Below are positions 27,897 through 40,387 of a stretch of DNA of 64,000 nucleotides, piece after piece (within the stretch, counting starts at the first letter, position 1; the number at the start of each line of letters is the position of its first letter). Made by a program: the position numbers and the translations under genes. The stretch is from Lentibacillus jeotgali (GTDB lineage: Bacteria > Bacillota > Bacilli > Bacillales > Amphibacillaceae): positions 62,001 through 126,000 of the forward strand of contig NZ_AGAV01000008.1 in NCBI RefSeq assembly GCF_000224785.1, read 5' to 3'. The notes under the pieces are model-generated. The model was not told the DNA's origin. It did not search any database and saw only the letters and a program-made list of their open reading frames with translations.

Positions 27897-29157
27897 TAAT
27901 GAAACAGAGCATTGTGACATTTTAATAGAGAAGGGAAGAATCAGCAAAATAGCAGCTGATATCAATGAAGAGACTGATAAACTGATTGATTGTAAACACC
28001 ATATGGTATTCCCGGGTTTCGTCGATGTTCATGTCCATTTGCGCGAACCGGGGGGAGAACATAAGGAGACGATTAAAACCGGGACGAAAGCAGCAGCACG
28101 CGGCGGCTTTACAACGATATGTGCAATGCCGAATACAAATCCCGTGCCTGATGATACGGAAGCACTTCAGGCATTACTGGATAAAATTAATGAAGATGCC
28201 TATGTACGTGTGCTTCCATACGCATCGATCACGAAAAATTTAAAAGGTGAGGAACTGACCGGCATATCAAGCCTTGCTGAGGCGGGTGCATTTGCATTTA
28301 CAGATGATGGTGTGGGCATCCAGACAGCTGATTTCATGCTGCGGGCAATGCGTGCAGCTGCAGCTAATGGCAAGCCCGTTGTTGCGCACTGCGAAGATAA
28401 TTCACTCGTATACGGCGGTGTTGTTCACAATGGTAAGATAAGTGAACGTCTCAGATTACCGGGGATTTCTTCATTAAGTGAATCGGTGCAAATTGCCCGG
28501 GATGTGCTGTTGGCTGAAGCAGCTGGTTGCCATTATCATGTTTGCCATGTGAGCACAAAGGAATCGGTACGGATTATTCGTGATGCCAAACAGGCGGGTA
28601 TACATGTCACTGCTGAAGTGACCCCGCACCATCTGTTATTGAATGAAGATGCGATTCAGGACGATGATGCCAATTTTAAAATGAATCCGCCATTGCGCAG
28701 CACTGAAGATCAGGAAGCGTTATTGGAAGGCTTAATGGATGGAACCATTGATTTAATTGCAACTGACCATGCACCACATGCAGAAGCAGAAAAAGAAAAT
28801 GGGTTTTTAAATGCGCCATTTGGGATTGTCGGTCTGGAAACTGCCTTTCCACTACTTTATACATATCTGGTGCGCACGAAAAAAGTAACACTGGAACAAT
28901 TAATCAGCTGGCTGACTGTGAAACCGGCTACTATTTTTCAACTGTCTTATGGCGTGCTGCAGGAAGGTGCAATAGCGGATTTGACGATCGTGGATTTGAA
29001 TAAAAACGTCTGTTTTGATAAGCAAACCTTTTATTCAATGGGGAGAAACACACCTTTTCATGGCTGGCAGGTACAGGGGATCCCACTAGTAACCATTGCA
29101 GAGGGAAAAATCGTATACAGAAGCAGTCGGGAAACAGATTGTATACATATTAATTAA
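27856..29157 (+). CDS. pyrC: Dihydroorotase
   Basis: Zinc amidohydrolase closing carbamoyl aspartate to dihydroorotate. Metal motif DVHVHLREPGG with His at residues 59 and 61; HCED, CHVST and ATDHAPH supply further ligands. Length is 433 aa. ATG 27856 follows GGGGGG and overlaps the pyrB 3' end by 41 bases, as in B. subtilis. A start at 27838 is less likely. Confidence 0.95.
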   Translation: MKILLKNTRQLLRDNETEHCDILIEKGRISKIAADINEETDKLIDCKHHMVFPGFVDVHVHLREPGGEHKETIKTGTKAAARGGFTTICAMPNTNPVPDDTEALQALLDKINEDAYVRVLPYASITKNLKGEELTGISSLAEAGAFAFTDDGVGIQTADFMLRAMRAAAANGKPVVAHCEDNSLVYGGVVHNGKISERLRLPGISSLSESVQIARDVLLAEAAGCHYHVCHVSTKESVRIIRDAKQAGIHVTAEVTPHHLLLNEDAIQDDDANFKMNPPLRSTEDQEALLEGLMDGTIDLIATDHAPHAEAEKENGFLNAPFGIVGLETAFPLLYTYLVRTKKVTLEQLISWLTVKPATIFQLSYGVLQEGAIADLTIVDLNKNVCFDKQTFYSMGRNTPFHGWQVQGIPLVTIAEGKIVYRSSRETDCIHIN

Positions 29158-29224
29158 TGTTTATAATTATACAAATAAACTAGACTAATAAAATCATATA
29201 AAAAAGTCAAGGAGGCGTCATCAT

Positions 29225-30319
29225 ATGGCTGAACGCCAGCTTATTCTTGAAGATAGTACCATTTTTACCGGTGAAGGGTTTGGCGCTGATATCAGCGCAA
29301 CAGGTGAGGTTGTTTTCAATACCGGTATGACCGGCTATCAGGAGGTTATAACGGATCCGTCTTATTGTGGTCAGATGGTTGTTATGACTTACCCGCTCAT
29401 CGGAAACTACGGGATTAACCGGGATGATTTTGAAACGGTAACGCCTTTTATTCACGGGTTGATCGTCAAGGAATTCAGTGAATTTCCATCAAACTTTCGC
29501 AGTGATGAAACATTACACGATTATTTGAAAGCAAACGGAATTCCCGGGATATCAGGACTTGATACACGAAAGCTGACCAAAATCATCCGTAAGCATGGAA
29601 CAATGAAAGCCATAATGGCGGATGCTGGTATGCCAGCGGAGGAGCTCATCGAAAGCCTTAAAGGTCTGCCTGACCAAACCGATCAGGTTAACCAAACGTC
29701 AACCATTAAGCCCTACGTTGTACCTGGACGGGGCAAACGTATTGTGTTAGTCGATTTTGGCATGAAACATAGCATCCTGCGCGAATTGACGAAACGGGAT
29801 TGTCATGTGACGGTTGTTCCATATAATTACAGTGCTGGAGACATTTTACGCCTAAAGCCTGATGGTATTATGCTGACAAATGGACCGGGTGATCCGAAAA
29901 ATGTTCCTGAATCGATTGAGATGGTTCAAACCGTATTGGGAAAAATTCCGCTGTTTGGCATTTGTCTTGGACATCAGCTGTTTGCACTTGCCTGTGGCGC
30001 GGACACGAAGAAAATGGCGTTTGGACATCGCGGTGTCAATCAGCCGGTTAAGGATACGGAAAAAAATAAAACATTTATGACGTCACAAAATCACAGCTAT
30101 GCGGTCACTCATGATTCTTTGATTGGGACAGATCTGGATTTAATCCAGTTTTCCCTGAACGATAATTCGGTGGAAGGAATCAGACACCTAACATATCCGG
30201 CCTTTTCGGTTCAATATCATCCGGAAAGCTCACCAGGGCCTGAGGATACACCACAATTATTCGACGAGTTTCTTCAGATGATTTCAGAATTTAGACAGAA
30301 GGAGAATGTATATGCCTAA
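29225..30319 (+). CDS. carA: Carbamoyl phosphate synthase small (glutaminase) subunit
   Basis: Releases ammonia from glutamine for CarB. N-terminal CPSase small domain and C-terminal class I glutamine amidotransferase with nucleophile Cys247 in FGICLGHQ and the His-Glu pair in QYHPESSPG. Length is 364 aa. ATG preceded by AAGGAGGCG. The 67-base gap after pyrC is AT-rich with no attenuator. Being inside the pyr operon marks it as the pyrimidine-specific copy (PyrAA). Confidence 0.96.
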   Translation: MAERQLILEDSTIFTGEGFGADISATGEVVFNTGMTGYQEVITDPSYCGQMVVMTYPLIGNYGINRDDFETVTPFIHGLIVKEFSEFPSNFRSDETLHDYLKANGIPGISGLDTRKLTKIIRKHGTMKAIMADAGMPAEELIESLKGLPDQTDQVNQTSTIKPYVVPGRGKRIVLVDFGMKHSILRELTKRDCHVTVVPYNYSAGDILRLKPDGIMLTNGPGDPKNVPESIEMVQTVLGKIPLFGICLGHQLFALACGADTKKMAFGHRGVNQPVKDTEKNKTFMTSQNHSYAVTHDSLIGTDLDLIQFSLNDNSVEGIRHLTYPAFSVQYHPESSPGPEDTPQLFDEFLQMISEFRQKENVYA

Positions 30320-33300
30320 AAATACCAGCATTAATAAAGTTCTCGTTATTGGATCAGGACCGATTGTCATCGGACAGGCTGCTGAATTTGATTATTCCGG
30401 ATCGCAGGCATGTCAGGCATTGAAAGAAGAAGGCTATACAGTTGTCTTGGCCAACTCCAACCCGGCGACGATTATGACAGATGTGACAGTAGCAGACCAA
30501 ATTTATATGGAACCTTTGACGGTTGGCTTTTTGACTAAAATAATCCGGAAAGAACAGCCCGACGCGATCCTCCCGACACTTGGCGGGCAAACGGCCCTCA
30601 ATCTGGCCGTGGAACTGGAACAAACGGGAATTCTTGGTGAACATGATGTCGAAATGCTGGGAACACCGCTCAATGCCATTGAGCAGGCGGAAGACCGGGA
30701 AAAATTCCGTTCCCTGTTGGAGGAACTCAATGAACCTTTCCCGGACAGCCAGATTGTACATTCTGTTGAAGGGGCGTGTGATTTTGCGGGTGACATCGGT
30801 TATCCGGTAATCGTTCGTCCTGCCTACACGCTGGGCGGAACCGGCGGCGGTATGTGCTATAACGAGTCCGAATTAAAGGAGATTACCCGTAACGGATTGG
30901 CGCTTTCCCCTGTACATCAATGTTTAATCGAAAAAAACATAGCCGGATTCAAAGAAATCGAATATGAAGTGATGCGCGATAAGCATGACCAGGCGATTGT
31001 GGTCTGCAATATGGAAAATGTTGATCCGGTAGGCATTCATACCGGTGATTCGATTGTTGTAGCACCATCTCAAACACTTAGTGACAGAGAATATCAGCTG
31101 TTAAGGAACGCCTCGCTGAAAATTATCAGGGCACTGGATATCGAGGGCGGATGTAATGTTCAGCTGGCGCTTGACCCTGACAGTTTTACCTACTATGTGA
31201 TTGAAGTAAATCCGCGGGTAAGCAGATCTTCCGCGCTTGCGTCCAAAGCTACGGGCTATCCGATTGCCAAAATGGCGGCTAAAATTGCAGCTGGCTTAAC
31301 GCTGGACGAGATCATCAATCCCATTACAGGCACAACGTACGCCTGCTTTGAACCAGCTCTCGATTACGTGGTTACGAAAATCCCGCGCTTCCCGTTTGAT
31401 AAATTTGTGAACGGCAACAGGCATCTCGGTACACAAATGAAAGCAACCGGCGAGGTTATGGCAATTGGCCGAAATTTCGAGGAATCACTTTTAAAAGGTG
31501 TTCGGTCACTTGATGTCGGAACAGAAGAGCTGTGGTTGCCGGATTTGGCAGAAGCATCTATTGAGGAGCTGAATAACCGTCTGCAAAAAGCGGATGATGA
31601 GCGGCTGTTCGTCCTGGCTGAAGTCTTTCGCCGGGGATTAACGGTTGACGAGGTATGGCAGCTGACAAAAATAGACCGATTCTATTTAGTTAAAATTGAA
31701 CAGCTGATTGCACTGGAGACAAGATTAGCTGAAAACAGATTTCAGCCAGAAGATCTAACAGAAGCAAAGATTTCAGGGCTATCAGATGCTCATATTGCAC
31801 GGATCTGGGATACCACCGTTGATGACATCTATGAATTACGTACGAAACATAACATCGAGCCCGTTTATAAAATGGTCGACACATGTGCGGCGGAATTTGA
31901 ATCTGAAACGCCTTATTTTTACAGCAGCTATGAGGATGAAAACGAGTCCTTAAAATCCGGCCGGAAGAAAATACTTGTTCTGGGATCAGGACCGATACGG
32001 ATCGGTCAGGGAATTGAATTTGATTATGCGACCGTCCATTCTGTATTGGCAATCAAAGAGATGGGCTATGAAGCAATTATTATGAATAATAATCCCGAAA
32101 CGGTCTCAACCGATTTCAGTATTTCAGATAAGCTTTATTTCGAACCGCTCACACTCGAAGATGTTATGCATGTTATTAATCTTGAACAGCCTGAAGGGGT
32201 GATTGTGCAGTTTGGCGGCCAGACAGCCATCAATCTGGCGGATGGGCTTGAGCGCCGGGGTGTTAAGATATTGGGGACTGACGTGGTGGCAATAGACAAA
32301 GCAGAAGACCGGGATCTGTTCGAACAGCTTCTAAGCGATTTGAACTTACTGCGCCCACAAGGAAAAGCTGTACCGAAACTTGATCAGGCCGAGGAAGCGG
32401 TGCATAATATTGGTTATCCTGTACTGGTAAGACCTTCATATGTCATTGGCGGCAGCCGTATGGAAATCGTTTATGATGATGATGAGCTTCATCACTATTT
32501 GGCTAAATCAAATGGAGCGGATGATGCACACCCCATTCTGATTGATAAGTATATAACGGGCATTGAAGTGGAAGTTGATGCCATCAGTGATGGCGAAACG
32601 GTAATCGTGCCGGGGATTATGGAGCATATTGAGCGGGCAGGTGTTCATTCTGGCGATTCCATAGCCGTCTATCCGCCGCAGCGGCTCAGTGATGCTGTGA
32701 AGCAGAAATGTATGGAGGCCACGGAAAAAATAGCCCGTGAGATGCGTGTGAAAGGGCTTATCAATATTCAATTCATCGTAAGGGATGACGACGTTTATGT
32801 GCTTGAAGTAAATCCGCGTGCGAGCAGAACGATTCCATTTCTGAGTAAAATAACTGGTGTCACGATGGCCAATCTGGCGACACGATGCATTTTAGGGGAG
32901 ACGTTACCGGAAATGGGATACGCATCTGGAATTTTGCCTGAAAACGATACTGTCTCAGTCAAAGTACCCGTCTTCTCATTTGAAAAACTGCGCAGTGTTG
33001 ACACCATACTGGGGCCTGAAATGAAATCAACAGGTGAGGCAATCGGTCATGACAAAACATTGGAAAAAGCGCTGTACAAAGGTTTAATTGCTGCCGGGCT
33101 GTCCGTTCCTCAGGAAGGTGCTGTACTTCTGACTGTAGCGGATAAAGATAAAGCAGAGACGCTTGGGATTGCTGAACGGTTTTACCGGCTTGGTTTTCAA
33201 CTTTATGCTACGGAAGGGACGGCGGATTATATGGATAAAGCGGGTATTCCCGTTACACAGGTCGGGAAAATCGGATCTTCAGAACAAAACGTGCTGTCCG

Positions 33301-33508
33301 TTATTGAAAACGGCGATGTCCAGATTGTAGTGAATACACTGACCTCGGGCAAAAAGCCGCGTTCTGACGGATTTGTGATTCGGCGTGAATCAGTGGAGCA
33401 TGGCATCGCGTGCTTGACAAACCTCGATACAGCGGGGGCGATATTGAATGTGATTGATGCTACAACATTCAGCGCACAACCGATGGTAGATAAACAGGCG
33501 GTTTTAAT

Positions 33509-33512
<4 letters not shown>
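30312..33512 (+). CDS. carB: Carbamoyl phosphate synthase large subunit
   Basis: Two homologous ATP-grasp halves (about residues 1-400 and 545-930) make carbamoyl phosphate from ammonia, bicarbonate and two ATP; the C-terminal MGS-like domain binds allosteric effectors. Both halves show [12 protein letters not shown]-type starts and [11 protein letters not shown] / [11 protein letters not shown]. Length is 1066 aa. ATG 30312 lies seven bases after AAGGAG and overlaps carA by 8 bases; ATG 30306 is too close. Confidence 0.97.
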
Positions 33513-35168
<1,656 letters not shown>

Positions 35169-35169
<1 letters not shown>

Positions 35170-35885
35170 TGATGGGAAAAGTATTTCTGGCATTGGACTT
35201 TCCAGTATGGCAGGAAGCAAAGGATTTTATCGAACGGAACCATTTTCAAGGTGTCCCTGTAAAAGTGGGTATGGAACTTTTTTACCGCGAAGGTCCTCGT
35301 TTGATTGATTCGTTGAAACAAAATAATCATGACGTTTTTCTTGATCTGAAACTTCACGACATCCCAACAACTGTTAAACGAAGTATGAAAAATCTTGCCG
35401 GACTCGGCGTCGATATGATAAATATTCATGCGCTTGGCGGCAGTGATATGATTAAGCAGGCAAAAGAGGGGTTAATGGCTGGTTCATCAGTTGGTCGCGT
35501 TCCAAAATTGATTGCCGTGACCATGCTGACATCAATGGATTATCACGTCATGAACCATGAACTGGGCATACAAGGCGGCCTGCGGGATCATACTGTGCAT
35601 TTATCCGGCCTCGCTTCACAAAGCGGGGCGGATGGTGTTGTCTGCTCGGTACACGAAGCAGGGGAAATTAAGAACGTGTGCGGCAAATCATTCTTAACCG
35701 TAACGCCGGGGATACGGCTGACTGAATCAGCTGAGGATGATCAAAAGCGTATTGCAACGCCGACGTTTGCTCGTAAGAATGGGGCAGATATGATTGTTGC
35801 AGGACGGACTGTTACAAACGCCGATAATCCAAAAGCCAAGTATGAAAAAGTGAAAAAGGAGTGGTTGTATGGGGGTAAGTCATAA
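35169..35885 (+). CDS. pyrF: Orotidine 5'-phosphate decarboxylase
   Basis: Final step to UMP. Catalytic DLKLHDIPTT block (Lys-Asp pair) near residue 60 and C-terminal TPGIRL and DMIVAGRTVT phosphate loops. Length is 238 aa. GTG 35169 shares a base with the pyrD stop; ATG 35172 is an equal alternative. Overlaps pyrE by 17 bases. Confidence 0.95.
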
Positions 35886-36483
35886 CATAGCAAGAGAGCT
35901 GCTCAACATTAAGGCTGTGCAGATCAGTCCTGACGATTATTTCACCTGGACATCTGGAACTAAATCACCTATCTACTGTGATAACCGGTTGACAATGTCA
36001 TACCCCAATCTGCGGAATAAAATTGCAGAAGCATTTGTAGAGCTGCTTAACCAGGCGAAGTGGCGGCCCGATGTTATCGCCGGCTGCGCAACTGCCGGCA
36101 TTCCGCATGCTGCCTGGATCGCCGAAAAGCTTAACCTGCCAATGGTTTATGTTCGGTCCAAGCCAAAAGGCCACGGCAAAGGAAATCAAATTGAAGGCAA
36201 GCTTGAAACAGGACAGCGTGTTGTTGTTATTGAAGACCTGATATCAACAGGCAGCTCATCAATTGAAACCGCGACCGTACTAGAACGAGAAGGCGCTGAG
36301 GTGCTTGGTGTACTTGCTATTTTTACATATGAACTTGAAAAAGCGGAACAGCAATTCAAGGAAGCACAATTTGAATACCAGACAATTACTGATTATGAAG
36401 AAATCTTGAAATTATTATCCGAAGATGGAACGATCAGTGAAGCAGAGCTAAAAAAATTGGAAGAATGCCGTCATCACATTTAA
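35869..36483 (+). CDS. pyrE: Orotate phosphoribosyltransferase
   Basis: Joins orotate and PRPP. PRPP motif VVVIEDLISTGSSSIET near residue 118. Length is 204 aa. ATG after AAAAGGAG, overlapping pyrF. Last gene of the operon; I find no clear terminator behind it. Confidence 0.95.
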   Translation: MGVSHNIARELLNIKAVQISPDDYFTWTSGTKSPIYCDNRLTMSYPNLRNKIAEAFVELLNQAKWRPDVIAGCATAGIPHAAWIAEKLNLPMVYVRSKPKGHGKGNQIEGKLETGQRVVVIEDLISTGSSSIETATVLEREGAEVLGVLAIFTYELEKAEQQFKEAQFEYQTITDYEEILKLLSEDGTISEAELKKLEECRHHI

Positions 36484-36571
36484 TCACATTTGTTCGTTTT
36501 TAGAATTGATTGTTATTTAGTTATGTCAAATCCCTTATCATTCATATCCGCTTATTTCTGTCCGTACAATA

Positions 36572-36600
36572 TGGCAATAATTAAAATGATACAGTATAAT
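36572..36600 (+). promoter_or_regulatory. Candidate promoter of the LysR gene
   Basis: TATAAT at 36595-36600, 38 bases ahead of the start codon; -35 TGGCAA at 36572-36577 is weak. The pyrE-lysR gap (155 bases) holds nothing else that I recognise. Confidence 0.4.
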
Positions 36601-36638
36601 AAAAGTATATAACCATTAATTATCAACGAGGTATCATT

Positions 36639-37499
36639 ATGAAAATAGATGACTATGAATTACTGCTGAAACTCAATGAAATTGGCACCATCCGCGGTAC
36701 AGCGAAGGCGATTCTTATATCCCAGCCTGCTGTGACCCAGCGTTTGAAATATATTGAGGAATATTTTGGCGAGCCAGTCTTTATTAGAACATCAAAGAGT
36801 TTGGTGCTTACCCCGGCCGGCGAAATGATCATGGAACACGCCAGTAACGTCATCAAGGCGGAAAAAGCGATTAAAAATTCACTCGCACAGTCCAGCGGGG
36901 AGGTTCAGGGCTCTTTGTCGATTGCGTGTTCATCATTGGTCAGTCAGCGATTTCTGCCGTCAATTCTTGGTGATTATACAAATGCGTACCCAAAAGTAGC
37001 GATTGACCTGGTCACAGGTATCAGTGAAGATATTAAACGTGAACATAAAAACTATCATGTGTGCATTATTCGCGGAGAAAAGTTAAAAGAAACAGTAAGC
37101 GAATTATTATTTGAGGATCCTTTATATATGTTCGATACAGAGCCGTTTCCAAAAAATAAAGTAAAAGAACGGCCACTTATTTCATTCAAAAGCGATGACA
37201 GTATGCACGAACTTGTTGATAACTGGCTTTATCACCATCAAGATCAAATCAAACCGATTAAAATGCTTCATGTTGATCAAATTGAAACGTGCAAGCAATT
37301 CATGGAACAAGGGTTGGGTATGGCTGTACTTCCTAAGAGTGTTTCGAAGGGTATGATGGGTGAATATCCGCATATTCCGCTCCAGTTGAACGGTAATCCT
37401 GTTACGCGAGATACATGGATTTGTTATCAGGAGGGTGTACGCAAATTGCCGCAAGTTGATCAATTCTTATCAGCAATTCTCGATAAAAAGTTCCTTTAA
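36639..37499 (+). CDS. LysR family transcriptional regulator
   Basis: N-terminal winged HTH (about residues 1-62; ISQPAVTQRLKYIEEYFGEPVF) and a LysR substrate-binding domain (about 90-285). The usual LysR opening is slightly unusual (DDYELLLKLNEIGTIRGTA). Length is 286 aa. ATG start with AGGTATC, a weak ribosome site. It lies 64 bases upstream of ohr in the same direction; control of ohr is possible but not shown. I cannot assign an effector. Confidence 0.88.
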   Translation: MKIDDYELLLKLNEIGTIRGTAKAILISQPAVTQRLKYIEEYFGEPVFIRTSKSLVLTPAGEMIMEHASNVIKAEKAIKNSLAQSSGEVQGSLSIACSSLVSQRFLPSILGDYTNAYPKVAIDLVTGISEDIKREHKNYHVCIIRGEKLKETVSELLFEDPLYMFDTEPFPKNKVKERPLISFKSDDSMHELVDNWLYHHQDQIKPIKMLHVDQIETCKQFMEQGLGMAVLPKSVSKGMMGEYPHIPLQLNGNPVTRDTWICYQEGVRKLPQVDQFLSAILDKKFL

Positions 37500-37563
37500 G
37501 TGTTTAAACTGCTGAGAGAAAAGGAATACTCTTTATACATTATACTTAAAGGAGTGATCAGAC

Positions 37564-37995
37564 ATGAGCAACGTTATTTTTACCTCAAAAGCTACTGCTA
37601 AAAATGGACGTGACGGACATGTACGTTCTGCTGATGGGTTAATAGATTTAGATTTGGTCAACCCCGCAAACGATAAAGAGAGTAAGGGCTCCAACCCGGA
37701 ACAGTTGTTTGCGGCAGCGTATTCAGCATGCTATGACGGAGCACTTAACCTTGTTGCATCAAATCAGAATAAAAAGATTGAGTCGGAAACTACTGCAGAA
37801 GTCAGCTTTTTAAAGGATCCTGAAGATAACGGATTTAAAATTTCGGTTGTCTTAAATATCGAAATTGAAGGGGTAAATCCGGAAGAGGCAGAAGAACTGG
37901 CTCAGGATGCACATCAGGCTTGCCCGTATTCGAAGGCAACCCGCGGTAACATTGATGTAACGCTTAATCCTAAGGCAGTTGAAAAACCGAGCTAA
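37564..37995 (+). CDS. ohr: Organic hydroperoxide resistance protein (Ohr subfamily of OsmC)
   Basis: Thiol peroxidase that reduces organic hydroperoxides. The two catalytic Cys are in AYSACYDGAL (near residue 57) and HQACPYSKATRGN (near residue 120); the second matches the Ohr signature. Length is 143 aa. ATG after AAAGGAG. Ohr is usually beside a MarR-type OhrR; here the neighbour is a LysR protein instead. Confidence 0.92.
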   Translation: MSNVIFTSKATAKNGRDGHVRSADGLIDLDLVNPANDKESKGSNPEQLFAAAYSACYDGALNLVASNQNKKIESETTAEVSFLKDPEDNGFKISVVLNIEIEGVNPEEAEELAQDAHQACPYSKATRGNIDVTLNPKAVEKPS

Positions 37996-38042
37996 AAAAG
38001 AATGAAAGGCTGTTTGTTCAAGATTGTTGTTTTTGACGTAAA

Positions 38043-38428
38043 CCCATAAATTGCGACACAAATAAATAATGGTTGAGTGACACCGCTTCGGAAATACACC
38101 TCGCTTTCCGCGGGCGGCTGGTGAGCCTCCTCGAACTCCGTTCTGCGGGGTCTCACCGAGGCCTTTCCTCCCGCAGGAGTCTCCGTGTATTTCCTCCGCT
38201 AAGTTTTGTTCACGGCATCTTAATAATCAAAAAATTTATATTCTCAGCCATGAAACCAAGCAGCTGGAATATGCGAGACTCCTGTGGGACAGCGAGCCTA
38301 AGAGACCCCACAGCGAGCGTTCTTTGTGAGCGAGGAGGCTCGTGGTGAGCCCACGGAAAGGGAGTATATTCCAGCTGCGTCGTTAGAGATGCTCACTAAA
38401 TCCCTAGTTTATGTCGCAGTTTATATCA
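38043..38428 (+). repeat. Palindromic MITE-like element, copy C
   Basis: Left end CCATAAATTGCGACAC, right end ATGTCGCAGTTTATATCA. Both modules are present in the same order as copy A, but the outer flanks are exchanged: the left end resembles the inverse of copy A's right end and vice versa. Between ohr and the 3' end of rqcH. Confidence 0.8.
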
Positions 38429-38476
38429 ATTTGAAGAATGAAAGGCAACAATATTTACGAAAAGAGTTTATTTATA

Positions 38477-38515
38477 AAAACGGATGATCCATTAGTACGG
38501 ATCACCCGTTTTTTA
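38477..38515. terminator. Bidirectional terminator between ohr side and rqcH
   Basis: AAAACGGATGATCC pairs with GGATCACCCGTTTT (one mismatch, loop 8), T-run on the plus strand and A-run upstream serving the minus strand. Contains the rqcH stop codon. Confidence 0.8.
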
Positions 38516-40208
38516 ATTTGGCCGCTGTATCTTTTTCAGGTGTAACAAATAAAGTCTTCTGACTGTCATAAGTCACGTAACCGGGTTTTGCACCGTTCGG
38601 TTTCCTAACATGTTTTACTTTCGTGTAATCAACAGGGACAGACGATGATTGATGTGATCTACTGAAATAGGCGGCAAGCTGGGCCGCTTCTAGCAAGGTA
38701 TCGTCGCTTGGCTCCTTTGAACGGATGATCACATGCGATCCGGGTATATCCTTCGTATGGAGCCAGGTATCATCACGATGTGCCAGTTTCATTGTTAAAT
38801 ACTCATTTTGTTTATTATTTTTGCCGACTAAGATAACTGTGCCGTCCGATGCCATGAAATTTTCCGGGCTTGGCTTCGGTGCTTTCTTTTTATTTTTTCC
38901 TTGTTTTTGTTTCTTTAAGTACCCTTCTTCACGTAGTTCATCGCGGATTTCTCCGATATCAGACTCGCGTGCTGTGTCAATTTGCTGAAGCAATTGTTCC
39001 AGATAAATAATTTCGTTATTGGCTTTTTTTATCTCCTCTTGAACTTTTTCTTTTGATGTTTTCAATTTCTGATAGGTTTTGAAAAAACTTTGGGCGTTTT
39101 CACTTGGTGTCTTGTTTGGATTTAGCGCTATTGTGATTTCATTCTGGTCAGGATCGTAATAATCAATGACGTTTACTTCTGCATCTCCCTGTTTCACTTG
39201 GTGCATGTTCGCTGTCACCAGTTCTCCAAGCCGTTGATACGTTACCGCGTTTTCTGCTTTCTTTAACGTCCTTTCGTGTTTTTTCAGCTTGCGGGTATTT
39301 TTATCCCGTTCATTTTTTATGAATTGATACAGATCTTTTGCCTGCTGTTTGACCCGGTCGCGTTCGGCCTTGCCCGAATAAAAGGCATCAAGCATTGTAT
39401 TTGTATCGGTGAACGATTCTGACTCACCGTCATGATACGAAATTGGCAGTACATGAAAATCTTCCTTGCCGTTACGGTAAATGGCAGGTGTGTATCGGTC
39501 GTCCTGGATCATTTCCTGCAGATGTTCGAATTTTTCTTTATAGGCTTCAATGGCACCCAATTTGGCCCGATGAACGACTTCGTTGGCAATAAAGGGGGAT
39601 ATCCCGGTCAATGTTTGGACTATTTGTTTTCCTATTTTACCTGCGTTAAAGTCCATTTTGCGGATAAATGTATCACTGTCAATTTCCAGTGGGCTTAACT
39701 TATGCTGGCTTGGCGGAAGCTTGTAGTCAAAACCGGGCAATATTGTGCGATAACGGTTTTGGGAAGCGGAAATGTGCTTCATGCTATCCAAAATATGCCC
39801 CTTTTCCCCATCAACCAGCATGACGTTGCTGTGTTTACTCATCAGTTCGATGACCAGCTTTTTGGTTGTAACATCCCCGATCTCATTCCGTGATTGAACT
39901 GTGAACGTCATTATCCGTTCCATCCCGTACTGGTTAATGGATTCGACAACAGCTCCTGAAAGATGCTTTCTGAGTAGCATGCAGAACATCGGCGGTTCCT
40001 TTGGATTGTTGTATGAATCGTCTGTTAAGTGCAGTCGGGCATATACGGGATGTATTGATAACAGAAGTGAATGGTTCTGTCCGTGGCTTCGTATTGTGAA
40101 TACAAGTTCAGTGTCTGTCGGCTGATAAATTTTTGCGATTTTTCCTGGTATGATTTTTTCATTCAATTCGTTTGTTATTGCGCGGGTAACAATTCCATCA
40201 AATGGCAT
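38502..40208 (-). CDS. rqcH: RqcH (NFACT/Rqc2 family ribosome quality control protein)
   Basis: Binds stalled 50S subunits and recruits tRNA-Ala to add alanine tails that mark nascent chains for decay. Order: NFACT-N (residues 1 to about 190, with MLLRKHLSG), helix-hairpin region, long coiled coil (about 290-420), NFACT-R (about 445-560; DIPGSHVIIRS). Length is 568 aa, close to B. subtilis YloA (572). Older name: fibronectin-binding protein FbpA. Minus-strand ATG with AGGTGG; a -10 like TATAAT is at 40253-40258 on the minus strand. Confidence 0.93.
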   Translation of the reverse strand: MPFDGIVTRAITNELNEKIIPGKIAKIYQPTDTELVFTIRSHGQNHSLLLSIHPVYARLHLTDDSYNNPKEPPMFCMLLRKHLSGAVVESINQYGMERIMTFTVQSRNEIGDVTTKKLVIELMSKHSNVMLVDGEKGHILDSMKHISASQNRYRTILPGFDYKLPPSQHKLSPLEIDSDTFIRKMDFNAGKIGKQIVQTLTGISPFIANEVVHRAKLGAIEAYKEKFEHLQEMIQDDRYTPAIYRNGKEDFHVLPISYHDGESESFTDTNTMLDAFYSGKAERDRVKQQAKDLYQFIKNERDKNTRKLKKHERTLKKAENAVTYQRLGELVTANMHQVKQGDAEVNVIDYYDPDQNEITIALNPNKTPSENAQSFFKTYQKLKTSKEKVQEEIKKANNEIIYLEQLLQQIDTARESDIGEIRDELREEGYLKKQKQGKNKKKAPKPSPENFMASDGTVILVGKNNKQNEYLTMKLAHRDDTWLHTKDIPGSHVIIRSKEPSDDTLLEAAQLAAYFSRSHQSSSVPVDYTKVKHVRKPNGAKPGYVTYDSQKTLFVTPEKDTAAKLKNG

Positions 40209-40387
40209 ATAACCACCTCTTCCTACATACGTGCGCTTACGCTTTTCTATCTATTATAGCATTTTTCCGGTGGAGTCTGCATAGGTATTGGTATACAGAA
40301 TAACGTTGAAAAGTTTGCACCAACGGAGGCTGCCGATGGTCTTGCAATGGGACAAGTTTTCTAAGATGAATCTGGAGGGAATGCTGG

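Noticed and set aside
36484-36638. Terminator behind pyrE
   Set aside because: I could not find a stem with a T-run in the gap.
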